Positions 34,055 to 43,514 of a stretch of 59,399 nucleotides of DNA are shown in pieces; position 1 is the first letter of the stretch; each line of letters begins with the position of its first letter. The translations under genes and the position numbers were made by a program. Source of the DNA: Arcticibacter sp. (lineage in GTDB: Bacteria > Bacteroidota > Bacteroidia > 2-12-FULL-35-15); assembly GCA_021155045.1 (NCBI GenBank), contig JAJNQB010000022.1, positions 1-59,399 of the forward strand, read 5' to 3'. The notes beneath the pieces were generated by a model. The model did not search any database and was not told where the DNA came from. It saw only the letters and a list, made by a program, of their open reading frames with translations.

Positions 34055-36790
34055 ATGCTAAAACGTCTTTTAATTCTTATTTTACTTTCAGCGAATGTTT
34101 TTGTTATGGCACAAGAAATGAAAATTTCAGGGACTGTAATAGATACTACATCCAAAGTGCCTTTGCGCTATTCCACTGCAATGGCTATTAGAATAAAAGA
34201 TTCCGTTTTGCTAAAATATGCCAGAACAGATGAAAATGGCAGATTTGATTTAATTACCTTTATTGATACTGTTCAAGTTATTATTTCAAATCCAAGGTTT
34301 GGCGACCAATATTATTATGTATTTGGTAGCGCCTCCAACAATATTTTTGATTTTGGAAAAATTGTTTTGCCTCCAAAAATGCAACAGCTAAATGAAGTTG
34401 TTATTTATGCTTACAAAGACCCTGTTTATTACAAAGGCGATACCTTGATTTATACTGCTGATTCATTCAAAGTTAAACCCAATGCCACAGTTGAAGATTT
34501 ATTAAAAAAACTACCCGGCATTAAAGTAGATGCAAAAGGAAAAATAACATCGCAAGGGAAAGAAATAAGTCAAGTATTGGTAGATGGTGATGAATTTTTT
34601 GGAACAGATCCAACTGTTGCCACAAAAAATTTGGCTGCAAAAGGCGTAGAATCTGTTCAGGTTTATGAGAAAAAAGATGAAAATGCTACCGAAGGAAATG
34701 AAACAGTTCAGGTTATGAACTTAAAATTAAAAGATGAAGCAAAAAAAGGATATTTCGGAAAGGCATCTGCAGCAAGCGATTTTCAAAATTTTCATGAAGG
34801 AGAATTGCTAGCAAATAAGTTTAACAAACAGCAAAAAATTTCAGTTTTTGCTTTAGGAAGTAATACCCCTAGATCTTCTTTGGGCTGGCAGGATATGTAT
34901 AAATATGGTTTGGATAATGAAATGAATTCATTTTCTAATGATGATGGAAATACATATTGGTATAGTAATAACAATGGCAATAATGGTATTCCTCGTACTT
35001 TAAAATCAGGAATCTACTATACCGATAAATTAAATAAAAACACAAAAATTAATTTTAATTATACCTACGGAGAAAACACATTAAAAACAAAATCAACAAC
35101 TCGCTCTCAGTATTTTTTATCTGATACCAGCTATGTAACCGATAATTTAGCTGAAAACAAACAATCATCATCATCACATGCATTCAATTTTGGAATTGTT
35201 CAAACAATTGATTCATTAACAGAATTAGAAATACGTCCAAAATTAGTTTTGAATACCAATAAAACTGAAAATTTTACGGTAAACGATTTTTTAACTTCTA
35301 ATGATACGCTCACTAGAAAAACAGAAATCTTAAATCAAAATAAAGCAAATGGCTATGATGCCAATGTGTTTTCAAAATTAACACATCGATTTAAAAAGAA
35401 AGATAGGCTTTTGCAAATAAATTATTCTTATAACAATAAAAATGATATTGCTGATGGATTTTTAAAGTCCAACAATATATATTATTCTTCTAGTTTAATT
35501 CCAAACGATACTATCAACCAAAAAAAGGAAAATACAAGTAAAAAAGAGGTGCATAATACCAGAATTACATATACTGAACCATTAACAAAAAAAATAAAAA
35601 TAGAGTTTGAATATATATTAAACTATAATCTAAATAGTCAAAACAAAAAAACATCAAATTATTTTAACGGAGAGTATTCGGTTAATGACTCTCTATTCAG
35701 CAATAATTTCGGCAACTTACAATTTTTCAACCGTGCTGGATTTAAGTTTTTATATGAATCTAAAAAAACAAGGTTTGCTATTGGAGCCCGTGCCCAACAA
35801 AACGAATTAAACAATCACAACCTTATTAATAATACTAAAGTTAAATTCACAGGAACAGCTATTCTTCCTTATTTAACATATCAATATAGATTTTCAGATA
35901 ATACCAGATACAATTTTGCTTATTACACTTCCACCAACCAACCAAGTGTAAACCAATTACAGCCGGTACCAGACAATACCAACCCAAATAGAATTGTAGT
36001 TGGCAATCCAAATTTAAAACCTACGTACAACAACCGTTTCGAAATGTGGTTCAACTCTTGGAAACCAATTACAGGCAGAAGTATTTGGGCAAGCGCTAAT
36101 TTTAATATCAATAATAATTCATTCGCAAATTCAACAACATTTGATAGTATTGGACGAACTGTTTCAAAAACAGTAAATGTAAACGATAATTATAGCGGCA
36201 ACGCTTATATTGGAATAGATCTTCCATTCTTCTCAAAATTATTACAACTAGAACCCAATATTAATGGAAGTTACAATAGATATAGCAATATTGTAAATAG
36301 CAAGACAAATATTACTGAAACAAAATCTTTGACTTCTGAATTATCAATTGTTGTAGAAGCTGATACTATAGAATTCGAAATAAGAGGAAATTATAGTTTA
36401 AATTATACGCAATCGAGTTTGAGCCAAGCAAGCAATAAACCATACAGCTCCCAACAATATTATGCAGGTATTCGATTCAAATTGCCATTCAAATTTTTAT
36501 TAGAAAGTGAAGTAGAATACAATCTTAATAGTCAAAGAACGAACGGTTATAATATAAACTATGTTTTATGGAATGGCGCATTAAGAAAAACATTTTTTAA
36601 AAATGAAAATTTTGTTGTGGCTTTTGAAGCAAACGATATATTAAACCAAAACATCAGCACCAATAGAGATATACAAGACAATGTTATAACAGATACTAAA
36701 ACAAATATTATAAGTCGCTATTTATTATTACGATTAATTTATAAATTTAATAGTAACAGAACAAAAGAAAATGATGAATTCGATTGGTAA
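34055..36790 (+). CDS. Large outer-membrane beta-barrel protein (OMP_b-brl_3 type)
   Basis: The protein has 911 residues. A signal peptide (about 1-19) leads into a carboxypeptidase-regulatory-like domain (about 22-95, beginning EMKISGTVIDTTSKVPLRYSTAMA). Next come a plug-like segment (VEDLLKKLPGIKVDAKGKITSQGKEISQVLVDGDEFF) and a barrel to the end. It resembles a TonB-dependent receptor but belongs to the shorter OMP_b-brl_3 group. Substrate unknown. The downstream GLPGLI gene starts inside its 3' end (20-base overlap), a pairing that is very common in Bacteroidota. Confidence 0.85.
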   Translation: MLKRLLILILLSANVFVMAQEMKISGTVIDTTSKVPLRYSTAMAIRIKDSVLLKYARTDENGRFDLITFIDTVQVIISNPRFGDQYYYVFGSASNNIFDFGKIVLPPKMQQLNEVVIYAYKDPVYYKGDTLIYTADSFKVKPNATVEDLLKKLPGIKVDAKGKITSQGKEISQVLVDGDEFFGTDPTVATKNLAAKGVESVQVYEKKDENATEGNETVQVMNLKLKDEAKKGYFGKASAASDFQNFHEGELLANKFNKQQKISVFALGSNTPRSSLGWQDMYKYGLDNEMNSFSNDDGNTYWYSNNNGNNGIPRTLKSGIYYTDKLNKNTKINFNYTYGENTLKTKSTTRSQYFLSDTSYVTDNLAENKQSSSSHAFNFGIVQTIDSLTELEIRPKLVLNTNKTENFTVNDFLTSNDTLTRKTEILNQNKANGYDANVFSKLTHRFKKKDRLLQINYSYNNKNDIADGFLKSNNIYYSSSLIPNDTINQKKENTSKKEVHNTRITYTEPLTKKIKIEFEYILNYNLNSQNKKTSNYFNGEYSVNDSLFSNNFGNLQFFNRAGFKFLYESKKTRFAIGARAQQNELNNHNLINNTKVKFTGTAILPYLTYQYRFSDNTRYNFAYYTSTNQPSVNQLQPVPDNTNPNRIVVGNPNLKPTYNNRFEMWFNSWKPITGRSIWASANFNINNNSFANSTTFDSIGRTVSKTVNVNDNYSGNAYIGIDLPFFSKLLQLEPNINGSYNRYSNIVNSKTNITETKSLTSELSIVVEADTIEFEIRGNYSLNYTQSSLSQASNKPYSSQQYYAGIRFKLPFKFLLESEVEYNLNSQRTNGYNINYVLWNGALRKTFFKNENFVVAFEANDILNQNISTNRDIQDNVITDTKTNIISRYLLLRLIYKFNSNRTKENDEFDW

Positions 36791-37502
36791 AATTATTTTA
36801 TTCTTTATTTTTTTAACTGCATTTACAATTCATTCAAATGCGCAAATTTTATATGGAAAAATTGTGTATGAACGTAAAACAAATTTGTACAAAAAAATAA
36901 AAGGTGATAATGTTAAAGAATGGCTAAAAGAAGAAGACAAAAATAAAATTGATGTTTTTGAATTGTATTTTACTGATAGCACCTCCGTATTTAAGCCGCA
37001 AGAAAGCGATTTAAGAGAAAAAATGAGTTGGGCAACAAGCAAAAATACTACTTACCAACAATACAAACAAAACAAGAAATTAAGTGTAAAAAGTGTTTGG
37101 GGTGAAGAACTTTTTGTTGAAGATACCTTATATAATCGTCAATGGAAAATAACGGAAAGTAAAAGAATAATTAGCGGATACAACTGTAGAAAAGCCATTT
37201 GGCAAGCCAATGATACTACTCGAATTTATGCTTGGTATTGCGAAGAAATTATTCCTAGTGTTGGTCCAGAAAGTTATTTTGGTTTGCCAGGAGCTATTTT
37301 AGGTTTAGCCTCTGAAGATGGTGGTGTTATTTACTTTGCAAAATCTGTTGAGTTATCAAAACCAAATATGGAAACGGTAATTCCGAAAAAAGGAAAAAAT
37401 AAAATCTATACTACTACCGAATTAAAGACCAAATTAGAAAAAGAATTTGGAAAAAACCCTTGGGGCAAAGCTATGATTCAAGAATTATTCGGAATCTGGT
37501 AA
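36771..37502 (+). CDS. GLPGLI family protein
   Basis: The protein has 243 residues with a signal peptide (about 1-24). It carries the eponymous motif near the end as YFGLPGAILGLA, after RIISGYNCRKAIW and IYAWYCEEIIPSVGPESY, which are regular features of this family. GLPGLI proteins are exported, found almost only in Bacteroidota, and generally encoded beside an outer-membrane receptor, as here; their function is unknown but they probably assist the partner. The start (ATG, then a second ATG) overlaps the upstream gene. Confidence 0.88.
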   Translation: MMNSIGKIILFFIFLTAFTIHSNAQILYGKIVYERKTNLYKKIKGDNVKEWLKEEDKNKIDVFELYFTDSTSVFKPQESDLREKMSWATSKNTTYQQYKQNKKLSVKSVWGEELFVEDTLYNRQWKITESKRIISGYNCRKAIWQANDTTRIYAWYCEEIIPSVGPESYFGLPGAILGLASEDGGVIYFAKSVELSKPNMETVIPKKGKNKIYTTTELKTKLEKEFGKNPWGKAMIQELFGIW

Positions 37503-37557
37503 AATTAAAATGTCCTCGTTCTCGGCACCCCTCTCCTACGAAACGTTAAAGGTGGCA

Positions 37558-38799
37558 TTAAAACTTAGCAACAACCTTTTTAATAATTGCTACACATTCC
37601 ATCAATTGTTCTTCGGTAATAACAAGCGGTGGTGCAAATCGAATAGTATCACCATGAGTTGGTTTAGCTAATAAACCATTTTTCATTAATTCAATACAAA
37701 CATCCCAAGCAGATTTTCCATCCTTTTCATTAATTACCATTGCTGCCCACAAACCTTTGCAACGAACAGCTTTTACAACTTGTGAGTTTTCTTCTTGAAT
37801 CTGTTTTAATTCTTTCAATAAAATTTTTCCTAGGCGTTCCGCATTTTCAGAAAGTTGTTCTTCTTTTAGGACTTTTAGAGCAGCAATAGCAACTTTACAT
37901 GCCAATGGATTTCCACCGTACGTTGAACCATGTTGCCCAGGTTTAATGCACAACATTATTTCATTATTTGTCAAAACTCCCGATACAGGATAGGTTCCAC
38001 CAGATAATGCTTTCCCTAAAATTAAAATATCAGGATGAACATTTTCATGGTCGCAAGCTAAAAGTTTGCCTGTTCTCCCTAATCCTGATTGAATTTCATC
38101 AGCAATAAAAAGTACATTATTTTCTTTGCATAAATCGTAACACGTTTTCAAATAACCTTCATCAGGTATAATAACACCTGCTTCTCCTTGTATTGGCTCA
38201 ATCAAAAAGGCAGCTACTGTTTTGTCTTTTAATAACTCTTTTAATGCTTCTGCATTATTGTATTCAACTGCAATAATGCCCGGTGTGTATGGTCCAAAAT
38301 TTTTGCGTGCATCAGGATCATTGCTTGCAGAAACAATTGTAATGGTTCTTCCGTGAAAATTATTTTTACAAACAATAATTTTTGCTTCGTTTTCTGCAAT
38401 TCCCTTTTTTTCGTAAGCCCATTTACGAGCCAATTTCAAAGCAGTCTCCACTCCTTCTGCTCCAGTATTCATAGGCAAGATTTTATCGTAGCCAAAATAG
38501 TTTGTTACAAATTTCTCATACTCCCCTAAACAATCGTTATAAAATGCACGTGATGTAAGTGTTAATTTTTGAGCTTGTTCAAGCAAGGCTCCTACTATTT
38601 TCGGATGACAATGTCCTTGATTAACCGCACTATAAGCCGCTAAAAAATCGTAATACTGATTTCCTTCAACATCCCATACTAAAGCCCCTTCTCCACGTTC
38701 AAGAACTACTGGAAGCGGATGATAATTATGTGCTCCGTATTTATCTTCTAATTCAATTGCTTTACTACTTGTTGTCTTATTCGTCATGATTGTTTCCAT
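37558..38799 (-). CDS. rocD: Ornithine--oxo-acid aminotransferase
   Basis: This is a 413-residue PLP enzyme of class III. It converts ornithine plus 2-oxoglutarate to glutamate semialdehyde plus glutamate, linking arginine and proline metabolism. Conserved parts are DKYGAHNYHPLPVVLERGEGA near the N-terminus (ornithine-specific tail), MNTGAEGVETALKLAR, FIADEIQSGLGRTG, and LILGKALSGGTYPVS with the PLP lysine Lys263. The GxNYHPLPVV segment distinguishes it from acetylornithine aminotransferases. No other arginine or proline genes are near. It is a stand-alone leftward gene convergent with the GLPGLI gene. Confidence 0.93.
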   Translation of the reverse strand: METIMTNKTTSSKAIELEDKYGAHNYHPLPVVLERGEGALVWDVEGNQYYDFLAAYSAVNQGHCHPKIVGALLEQAQKLTLTSRAFYNDCLGEYEKFVTNYFGYDKILPMNTGAEGVETALKLARKWAYEKKGIAENEAKIIVCKNNFHGRTITIVSASNDPDARKNFGPYTPGIIAVEYNNAEALKELLKDKTVAAFLIEPIQGEAGVIIPDEGYLKTCYDLCKENNVLFIADEIQSGLGRTGKLLACDHENVHPDILILGKALSGGTYPVSGVLTNNEIMLCIKPGQHGSTYGGNPLACKVAIAALKVLKEEQLSENAERLGKILLKELKQIQEENSQVVKAVRCKGLWAAMVINEKDGKSAWDVCIELMKNGLLAKPTHGDTIRFAPPLVITEEQLMECVAIIKKVVAKF

Positions 38800-38889
38800 A
38801 ATGTACTATATTATCCTACAAATTTAATAAATTTAATTCAAATGCCCTAAAATTGGCTTTTGCAGAACATTTTTTCAGATATTTGCAGC

Positions 38890-39141
38890 ATGAATTTAAA
38901 CGACTGGATTGGCTTTACTGGCGTAAGTATATTGTTGCTTGCCTTTTTTCTAAATATCATCAACAAAATAAAAAAAGATGATTTAAACTATATTTTGCTA
39001 AATATTATTGGAGCAGGAATAGCTTGTTATGCCTCTATTTTAATAAACTATATTCCTTTTATTATTTTAGAAGGTTGTTGGACATTCGTTTCCATTTATA
39101 GTCTAATATTACTTATTAAAAACAGAAAAGAAAAATTTTAG
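38890..39141 (+). CDS. CBU_0592-type small membrane protein
   Basis: The protein has 83 residues starting at the ATG at 38890; an in-frame TTG at 38860 would give ten extra residues and is less likely. It has three hydrophobic helices with the block DWIGFTGVSILLLAFFLN, LNIIGAGIACYASIL and FIILEGCWTFVSIYSLI, which match the small CBU_0592 membrane family. Function unknown. It is divergent from rocD and its 3' end overlaps the convergent BatE stop by 4 bases. Confidence 0.75.
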   Translation: MNLNDWIGFTGVSILLLAFFLNIINKIKKDDLNYILLNIIGAGIACYASILINYIPFIILEGCWTFVSIYSLILLIKNRKEKF

Positions 39142-39908
39142 ATTTCTCCAAGAACAAAAGTTTTTACCCAACCTGTTTTATCCGATGAAATAGATATTTC
39201 AGAATAATCACCAATTTTATCCGTTATAGCAACTTTTGCTCCCTCATGTAAAATAAAAAGTTTAGTCCCTAAATCACTGGGAGCACCTAATACTGTAACG
39301 CTTGATGTAAGTATAATTGCCTCTCCACTTGCTAATGTCTTAGAATATTTGGTTTTGGCAATAAAGAATACAATAAATGAACATATTAGTAATAACATAA
39401 AAACATAAAACCCAATTTGTTTCCAGCGTGAATAATTTGATATGAAATATATGAGTAAAAACAAAAGTGAAAAAGCAAATAAAGTAATGCATAAAATCGA
39501 CCAAGCTTTTTCTGACATTAAATCAACCAATCTAGTTAAAAACTGAGAAAGCAACATGGGATTTTTTATTGCTAATTTATCCGAAGTGTCTTCATTTGCT
39601 AAAGCTAAATTAAACGCTATATCTTCATTCGAAGGATTTAATTTTTTAGCTTTTTCGTAATACAGAATAGATTTACCTATTTCCTTTATTTTATAATATG
39701 CATTACCCATATTATAATACAACTCTTCAGACTGAAATCCACTTTTGTTTATAGAATCGTATAACATAATAGCCTTTTCAAACTCGCCTTTTGTGTAATG
39801 TTGATTGGCTTGATCAAAAAGAGACAAACTATTATCGGATACAATATCACTTACAAATGAAATTTGCATTAAAACAAAAAATAAATATTTCAACCTATTT
39901 AAGTTCAT
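39138..39908 (-). CDS. batE: BatE: TPR and SH3-domain protein
   Basis: This is the last gene of the Bat operon; 256 residues starting at the ATG at 39908 (a TTG two codons earlier is also in frame). A signal segment is followed by TPR repeats (about 32-100: HYTKGEFEKAIMLYDSI, ELYYNMGNAYYKI, ILYYEKAKKLNPS), two transmembrane helices (about 130-185) and a C-terminal SH3b-like domain (GEAIILTSSVTVLGAPSD). Bat proteins form an envelope complex linked to oxygen tolerance in Bacteroides. The start overlaps the BatD stop by 14 bases. Confidence 0.85.
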   Translation of the reverse strand: MNLNRLKYLFFVLMQISFVSDIVSDNSLSLFDQANQHYTKGEFEKAIMLYDSINKSGFQSEELYYNMGNAYYKIKEIGKSILYYEKAKKLNPSNEDIAFNLALANEDTSDKLAIKNPMLLSQFLTRLVDLMSEKAWSILCITLFAFSLLFLLIYFISNYSRWKQIGFYVFMLLLICSFIVFFIAKTKYSKTLASGEAIILTSSVTVLGAPSDLGTKLFILHEGAKVAITDKIGDYSEISISSDKTGWVKTFVLGEI

Positions 39909-41697
39909 TTTCAATTTTAGTAATTAAACTTACAGTATTTTCATACAACGTATTCAAATCAGAATCACTTGAACTTGGCGCATATTTGGCAAATTCACAC
40001 TTATCAAGCGTATCCATAAATTGTTTAACAGTTTGTTCTTGTATATTGTTTTCAATAAACAATCTATTGATATTATCTCTGTTTAATTCTGAGAGATTCA
40101 AATTAAATTTATTTGAAATATAATCGAATAGCGCTTTTGATATTTCTATATAAAATTTTTCCTTTTCATTTAGCTTCAAATGTTTTTCAGCAATAGCTAG
40201 TTGCTTTTTAGCAAGCTTAGTTGCTCTTCTGCTTTTAACAGCTACAACATCTTTATTATCATTAATGTTTTTTCTTCTTATAAATAAAAATAAAAGAAAC
40301 CCAAGCAATGGTGATAGTAAAGCAGAATAAAAAGCAACGCTACCAAAAAACAAATCATCCGATCTTTCTAAATTTGTTTTAGTTTTAATAAAACGAATAT
40401 CTTCAGAAAGCACTTTTACATCATCCTTTGATTTTGGAGTATATACACTTGCATTTGATGATGGATCAGCTTTAGCAACCTCAATTAAAAACTCTGGAGA
40501 TGGCAATGTAATATATTCTTTTTTTTGAGGGTCGAAATATGTAAAGTTTATCTTATCAATTTTATAATTCCCTTCATGTCTTGGAATGATTAAATAGTCA
40601 AATGTTTTGCTTCCCATCACACCTGCACCTGTTGTGGCAATTTTTTCGGAATTTTTAGGATCGTAAACTTCAAACTCTTCTGGAAAATTAACTTTGGGTG
40701 CTTCCACCAACTTTATATTTCCTTTACCATTTAAAGTGATAGTTAGATTGATAGCTTCATTTGCTTTTACCTTCTCTTTGCTAATTTGTGCTGTAAAAGA
40801 ATAATCACCAACAGCTCCAGTATAATCAGTCGGTTTTTTTTCTATTGGCAATGGAGCAACATCAATTACAATAGGCGAACTCTTAACCGAATAAACAGCA
40901 TCTTCATATCCTCCGCCAAACATTTGTTCAAAAATATCTCTTGGTTGTTTGTTTGATTTTTTACGAACAACAGCCTCTACTTCAATCGGTTCAATTTGAA
41001 TTTTTCCTGAACGTTGTGGAAAAATATAAGTACGTTTTAATTCTGCTACATAATAATTTACACCATCTACATTTTCTGTTGTTATTTGAACTTGTTGATT
41101 GTTTGTTGGCACATCTTGCGACCAAAAACCTGTATAATCAGGAAATTTAACATCCTGAAAACCTCTTAATTGATAGCGTGTATATATTTTGTGTGTTACA
41201 CTTATCTGTTCTCCTTGATACACTTTTGATTTATTTACAACAGTTCTTGCAAATAAATTATCGCCAATGTTTTCGGTAGTTGATGGCGAAGTAATATTCG
41301 GATTATTATTTTGATTTCCTGAATTAGCAGCACCTTTTACTACTTCAATGGCAATAGAATTAGATTCTATTTTATCTCCTCCCACATTTATAGTTGCTGG
41401 AGCAATAGTAAATTTCCCTTCTTTTTTAGGGGCAAGTATAAACGACCATGAAATGGTTTGACTCATGTTTCCATTCACAATAGAAACACTTTGACTTTGA
41501 TTCGGACCACCATAAACATCAAAATCAAAAAGAGGAGGAGCTTTAAAACCACTGCCATTAGTATTTAACGAATAAGTAATTTGAAACGTTTCTCCAACAG
41601 CAAGCTTGCTTTTACTTACTTGAGCAGTAAACTTCTGAGCAACAATCACAGATGTTGCTAAAACAATAAATACTATTATGAAAACTATTCTTTTCAT
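39895..41697 (-). CDS. batD: BatD: oxygen-tolerance operon protein
   Basis: The protein has 600 residues. A signal peptide ends near VIVAQ; the periplasmic part is beta-rich and starts with FTAQVSKSKLAVGETFQITYSLN, the BatD/YidD-like signature repeated later as YSFTAQISKEKVKANEAINLTITLNG. A transmembrane helix lies at about 455-475, followed by a cytoplasmic tail with a helical region (LSELNRDNINRLFIENN). It is thought to work with the VWA proteins BatA and BatB in the inner membrane. It follows batC by about 14 bases. Confidence 0.9.
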   Translation of the reverse strand: MKRIVFIIVFIVLATSVIVAQKFTAQVSKSKLAVGETFQITYSLNTNGSGFKAPPLFDFDVYGGPNQSQSVSIVNGNMSQTISWSFILAPKKEGKFTIAPATINVGGDKIESNSIAIEVVKGAANSGNQNNNPNITSPSTTENIGDNLFARTVVNKSKVYQGEQISVTHKIYTRYQLRGFQDVKFPDYTGFWSQDVPTNNQQVQITTENVDGVNYYVAELKRTYIFPQRSGKIQIEPIEVEAVVRKKSNKQPRDIFEQMFGGGYEDAVYSVKSSPIVIDVAPLPIEKKPTDYTGAVGDYSFTAQISKEKVKANEAINLTITLNGKGNIKLVEAPKVNFPEEFEVYDPKNSEKIATTGAGVMGSKTFDYLIIPRHEGNYKIDKINFTYFDPQKKEYITLPSPEFLIEVAKADPSSNASVYTPKSKDDVKVLSEDIRFIKTKTNLERSDDLFFGSVAFYSALLSPLLGFLLFLFIRRKNINDNKDVVAVKSRRATKLAKKQLAIAEKHLKLNEKEKFYIEISKALFDYISNKFNLNLSELNRDNINRLFIENNIQEQTVKQFMDTLDKCEFAKYAPSSSDSDLNTLYENTVSLITKIENELK

Positions 41698-41710
41698 TAT
41701 TTTTTTTAGC

Positions 41711-42481
41711 CTACCAATCTTTTTCTATTGTAGTATTTTGACCTTTAATTTTGTTTACTTTTTTAGATTCTTGCAATTTTTTTTCATCATTCAACAAAGC
41801 GTCCAATAAGCGCTGTGCATCTTCTTTTGAAAGTTGATTTTGTTGAGGCTGATCTTCTTTATCATCTTTGTTTTTATCTTTATTTTTGTCTTTATTCTTA
41901 TCCTTATTTTCTTTATCATCCTTCTTGTCGTCCTTTTTATCTTTATTCTGCTTATCGTCTTTATTATCTTTATTATCTTCATTCTTATCGTCTTTGTTTT
42001 TATCTTTATTTTGTTGCTCTTCTTTTTTTAGCATTTGTTGTGCGTATGCTAAATTATATCTTGAGTCTTGGTCAATTGGATTATTTTTCAAGGCTTGTTT
42101 ATAAGCATCAACAGCATCGCTATATTTTTTATTTTTCAACAAAGCATTACCTAAATTATGATATGCTTTTGCTAAAGTATCTTTACTCAATGGCTTATGA
42201 GTAAGCATCTGAAATTGTTCAGCAGCTTCAGAATATTTATTTTGTTTGTAATACGCATCCCCTAAATTGAACATTGCAGCAGCAGAATTATTATTTTTTT
42301 CGAGAGCATGCAAGTATTTTTTTTCGGCTATGTTATAATTTTTGTTGTTGTATAATTTGTTTCCTTGATAAATATCTTTTTTCTCCACTTGTGCAAAAGA
42401 AAACATAGCTGATAACAATGTTGTTAGAACAATTGATATTCTTACTAAATCTATTTTAATATGTAATAAGTTTAGTATCAT
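41711..42481 (-). CDS. batC: BatC: TPR protein with a Lys/Asp/Asn-rich tail
   Basis: The protein has 256 residues. A signal-like hydrophobic N-terminus precedes about three TPR repeats (about 36-140: AAAMFNLGDAYYKQNKYSEAAEQF, AYHNLGNALLKNKKYSDAVDAY, DSRYNLAYAQQML). The C-terminal tail (about 150-215) is a low-complexity run of repeated Lys-Asn-Lys-Asp and Asp-Asp-Lys units, followed by a short conserved end. The TPR part is the BatC-defining module. The ATG overlaps the BatB stop by 4 bases, which suggests translational coupling. Confidence 0.85.
   Translation of the reverse strand: MILNLLHIKIDLVRISIVLTTLLSAMFSFAQVEKKDIYQGNKLYNNKNYNIAEKKYLHALEKNNNSAAAMFNLGDAYYKQNKYSEAAEQFQMLTHKPLSKDTLAKAYHNLGNALLKNKKYSDAVDAYKQALKNNPIDQDSRYNLAYAQQMLKKEEQQNKDKNKDDKNEDNKDNKDDKQNKDKKDDKKDDKENKDKNKDKNKDKNKDDKEDQPQQNQLSKEDAQRLLDALLNDEKKLQESKKVNKIKGQNTTIEKDW
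41850..42030. repeat. Coding low-complexity tract in batC
   Basis: Short units encoding Lys/Asn/Asp, with 12-base and related periods, run through this part of batC. The tract has no stop codon on the batC frame, and its slippage-prone makeup suggests length differences between strains. Confidence 0.6.
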
Positions 42482-43512
42482 TTTTTAGCTCCAAATAAAT
42501 TTAGTCGTTCGTATAATTTACTTTTTCGTTCTGTTAAAAATGTCTCTATTAATAGCAAAACAAGTGCTCCAGCAATAAACCACTGAAACTGATCTTCGTA
42601 ATCGCTATACATTTTACCCTCAAATTCTTTTTTCTCTAAACTATCAATTGCATCTAAAATATTTCTTAATCCTACATCAGCATTTGTAGCCCTAACATAA
42701 ACACCATTTCCTGCAGCAGCAATTTCCTGTAGCATGGATTCATTTAATTTTGTAATAATGGTATTTCCTTCTTTATCTTTTCTATAACCTTCTCGTATTT
42801 TATTTTTATATACAGGAATTGGAGAGCCTTGCTCAGAACCCATTCCAATAGTGTGTACTGTTATTCCTTTTTCTAAAGCTTGTTCTGCGGCACTTTTGGC
42901 ATCATCTTCATGATTTTCGCCATCCGTAATCACAACAATGGCTTTATTCTTTCCTTCATCTTTTCCGAATGATTCAATTGCTAAATCAATAGCATTTCCA
43001 ATAGCTGTCCCCTGCGATTGAATCATTCCGGTATTAATACTTCCTAAAAATAATTTTGCAGCTGCATAATCTGTTGTAATAGGCAATTGAACATACGCCT
43101 GACCGCCAAAAACAATCACACCTATCCTGTCTCCCTTTAACTTTTCTATTAATTTTGATAACGCTTGTTTCGCTTTTTCTAAACGAGTTGGAGAAATATC
43201 TTCTGCATTCATACTGTTGGAAACATCCAAGCAAATCATAATATCAGCACCTTTTCTTTTTACTTCTTCCAATTTGGTTCCTATCTGAGGATTTAACAAA
43301 CCTATTAACATCAATGTAAAAGCGGTTGTGTATAAAATGTTTTTCCAAATTCTTTTTGTTTTTGAAATAGCAGGAAATAATTTTTCTACAACTAAAATAT
43401 CACCATACAATTCCATTGTTTTTTTTCTCCATCTTTTAGTCAGATAAAGAATAAAAGCAATAATTAGTATTAATGCAAAAAAGTAAAAAATATATTTATG
43501 TTCAAATTGCAT
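42478..43512 (-). CDS. batB: BatB: VWA membrane protein
   Basis: The protein has 344 residues: two transmembrane helices near the start (about 8-25 and 58-74), a VWA domain from about 88-280 with a complete metal motif DVSNS (Asp96, Ser98, Ser100), and a third helix at about 315-333 near the C-terminus. The VWA domain faces one side of the membrane with the metal site available for protein binding. It follows batA by 2 bases and overlaps batC by 4, as in standard Bat operons. Confidence 0.9.
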   Translation of the reverse strand: MQFEHKYIFYFFALILIIAFILYLTKRWRKKTMELYGDILVVEKLFPAISKTKRIWKNILYTTAFTLMLIGLLNPQIGTKLEEVKRKGADIMICLDVSNSMNAEDISPTRLEKAKQALSKLIEKLKGDRIGVIVFGGQAYVQLPITTDYAAAKLFLGSINTGMIQSQGTAIGNAIDLAIESFGKDEGKNKAIVVITDGENHEDDAKSAAEQALEKGITVHTIGMGSEQGSPIPVYKNKIREGYRKDKEGNTIITKLNESMLQEIAAAGNGVYVRATNADVGLRNILDAIDSLEKKEFEGKMYSDYEDQFQWFIAGALVLLLIETFLTERKSKLYERLNLFGAKK

Positions 43513-43514
43513 TC

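Noticed and set aside
41815..42204. Several overlapping plus-strand frames rich in Leu, Phe and Tyr
   Set aside because: They are antisense readings of the low-complexity tail of batC.
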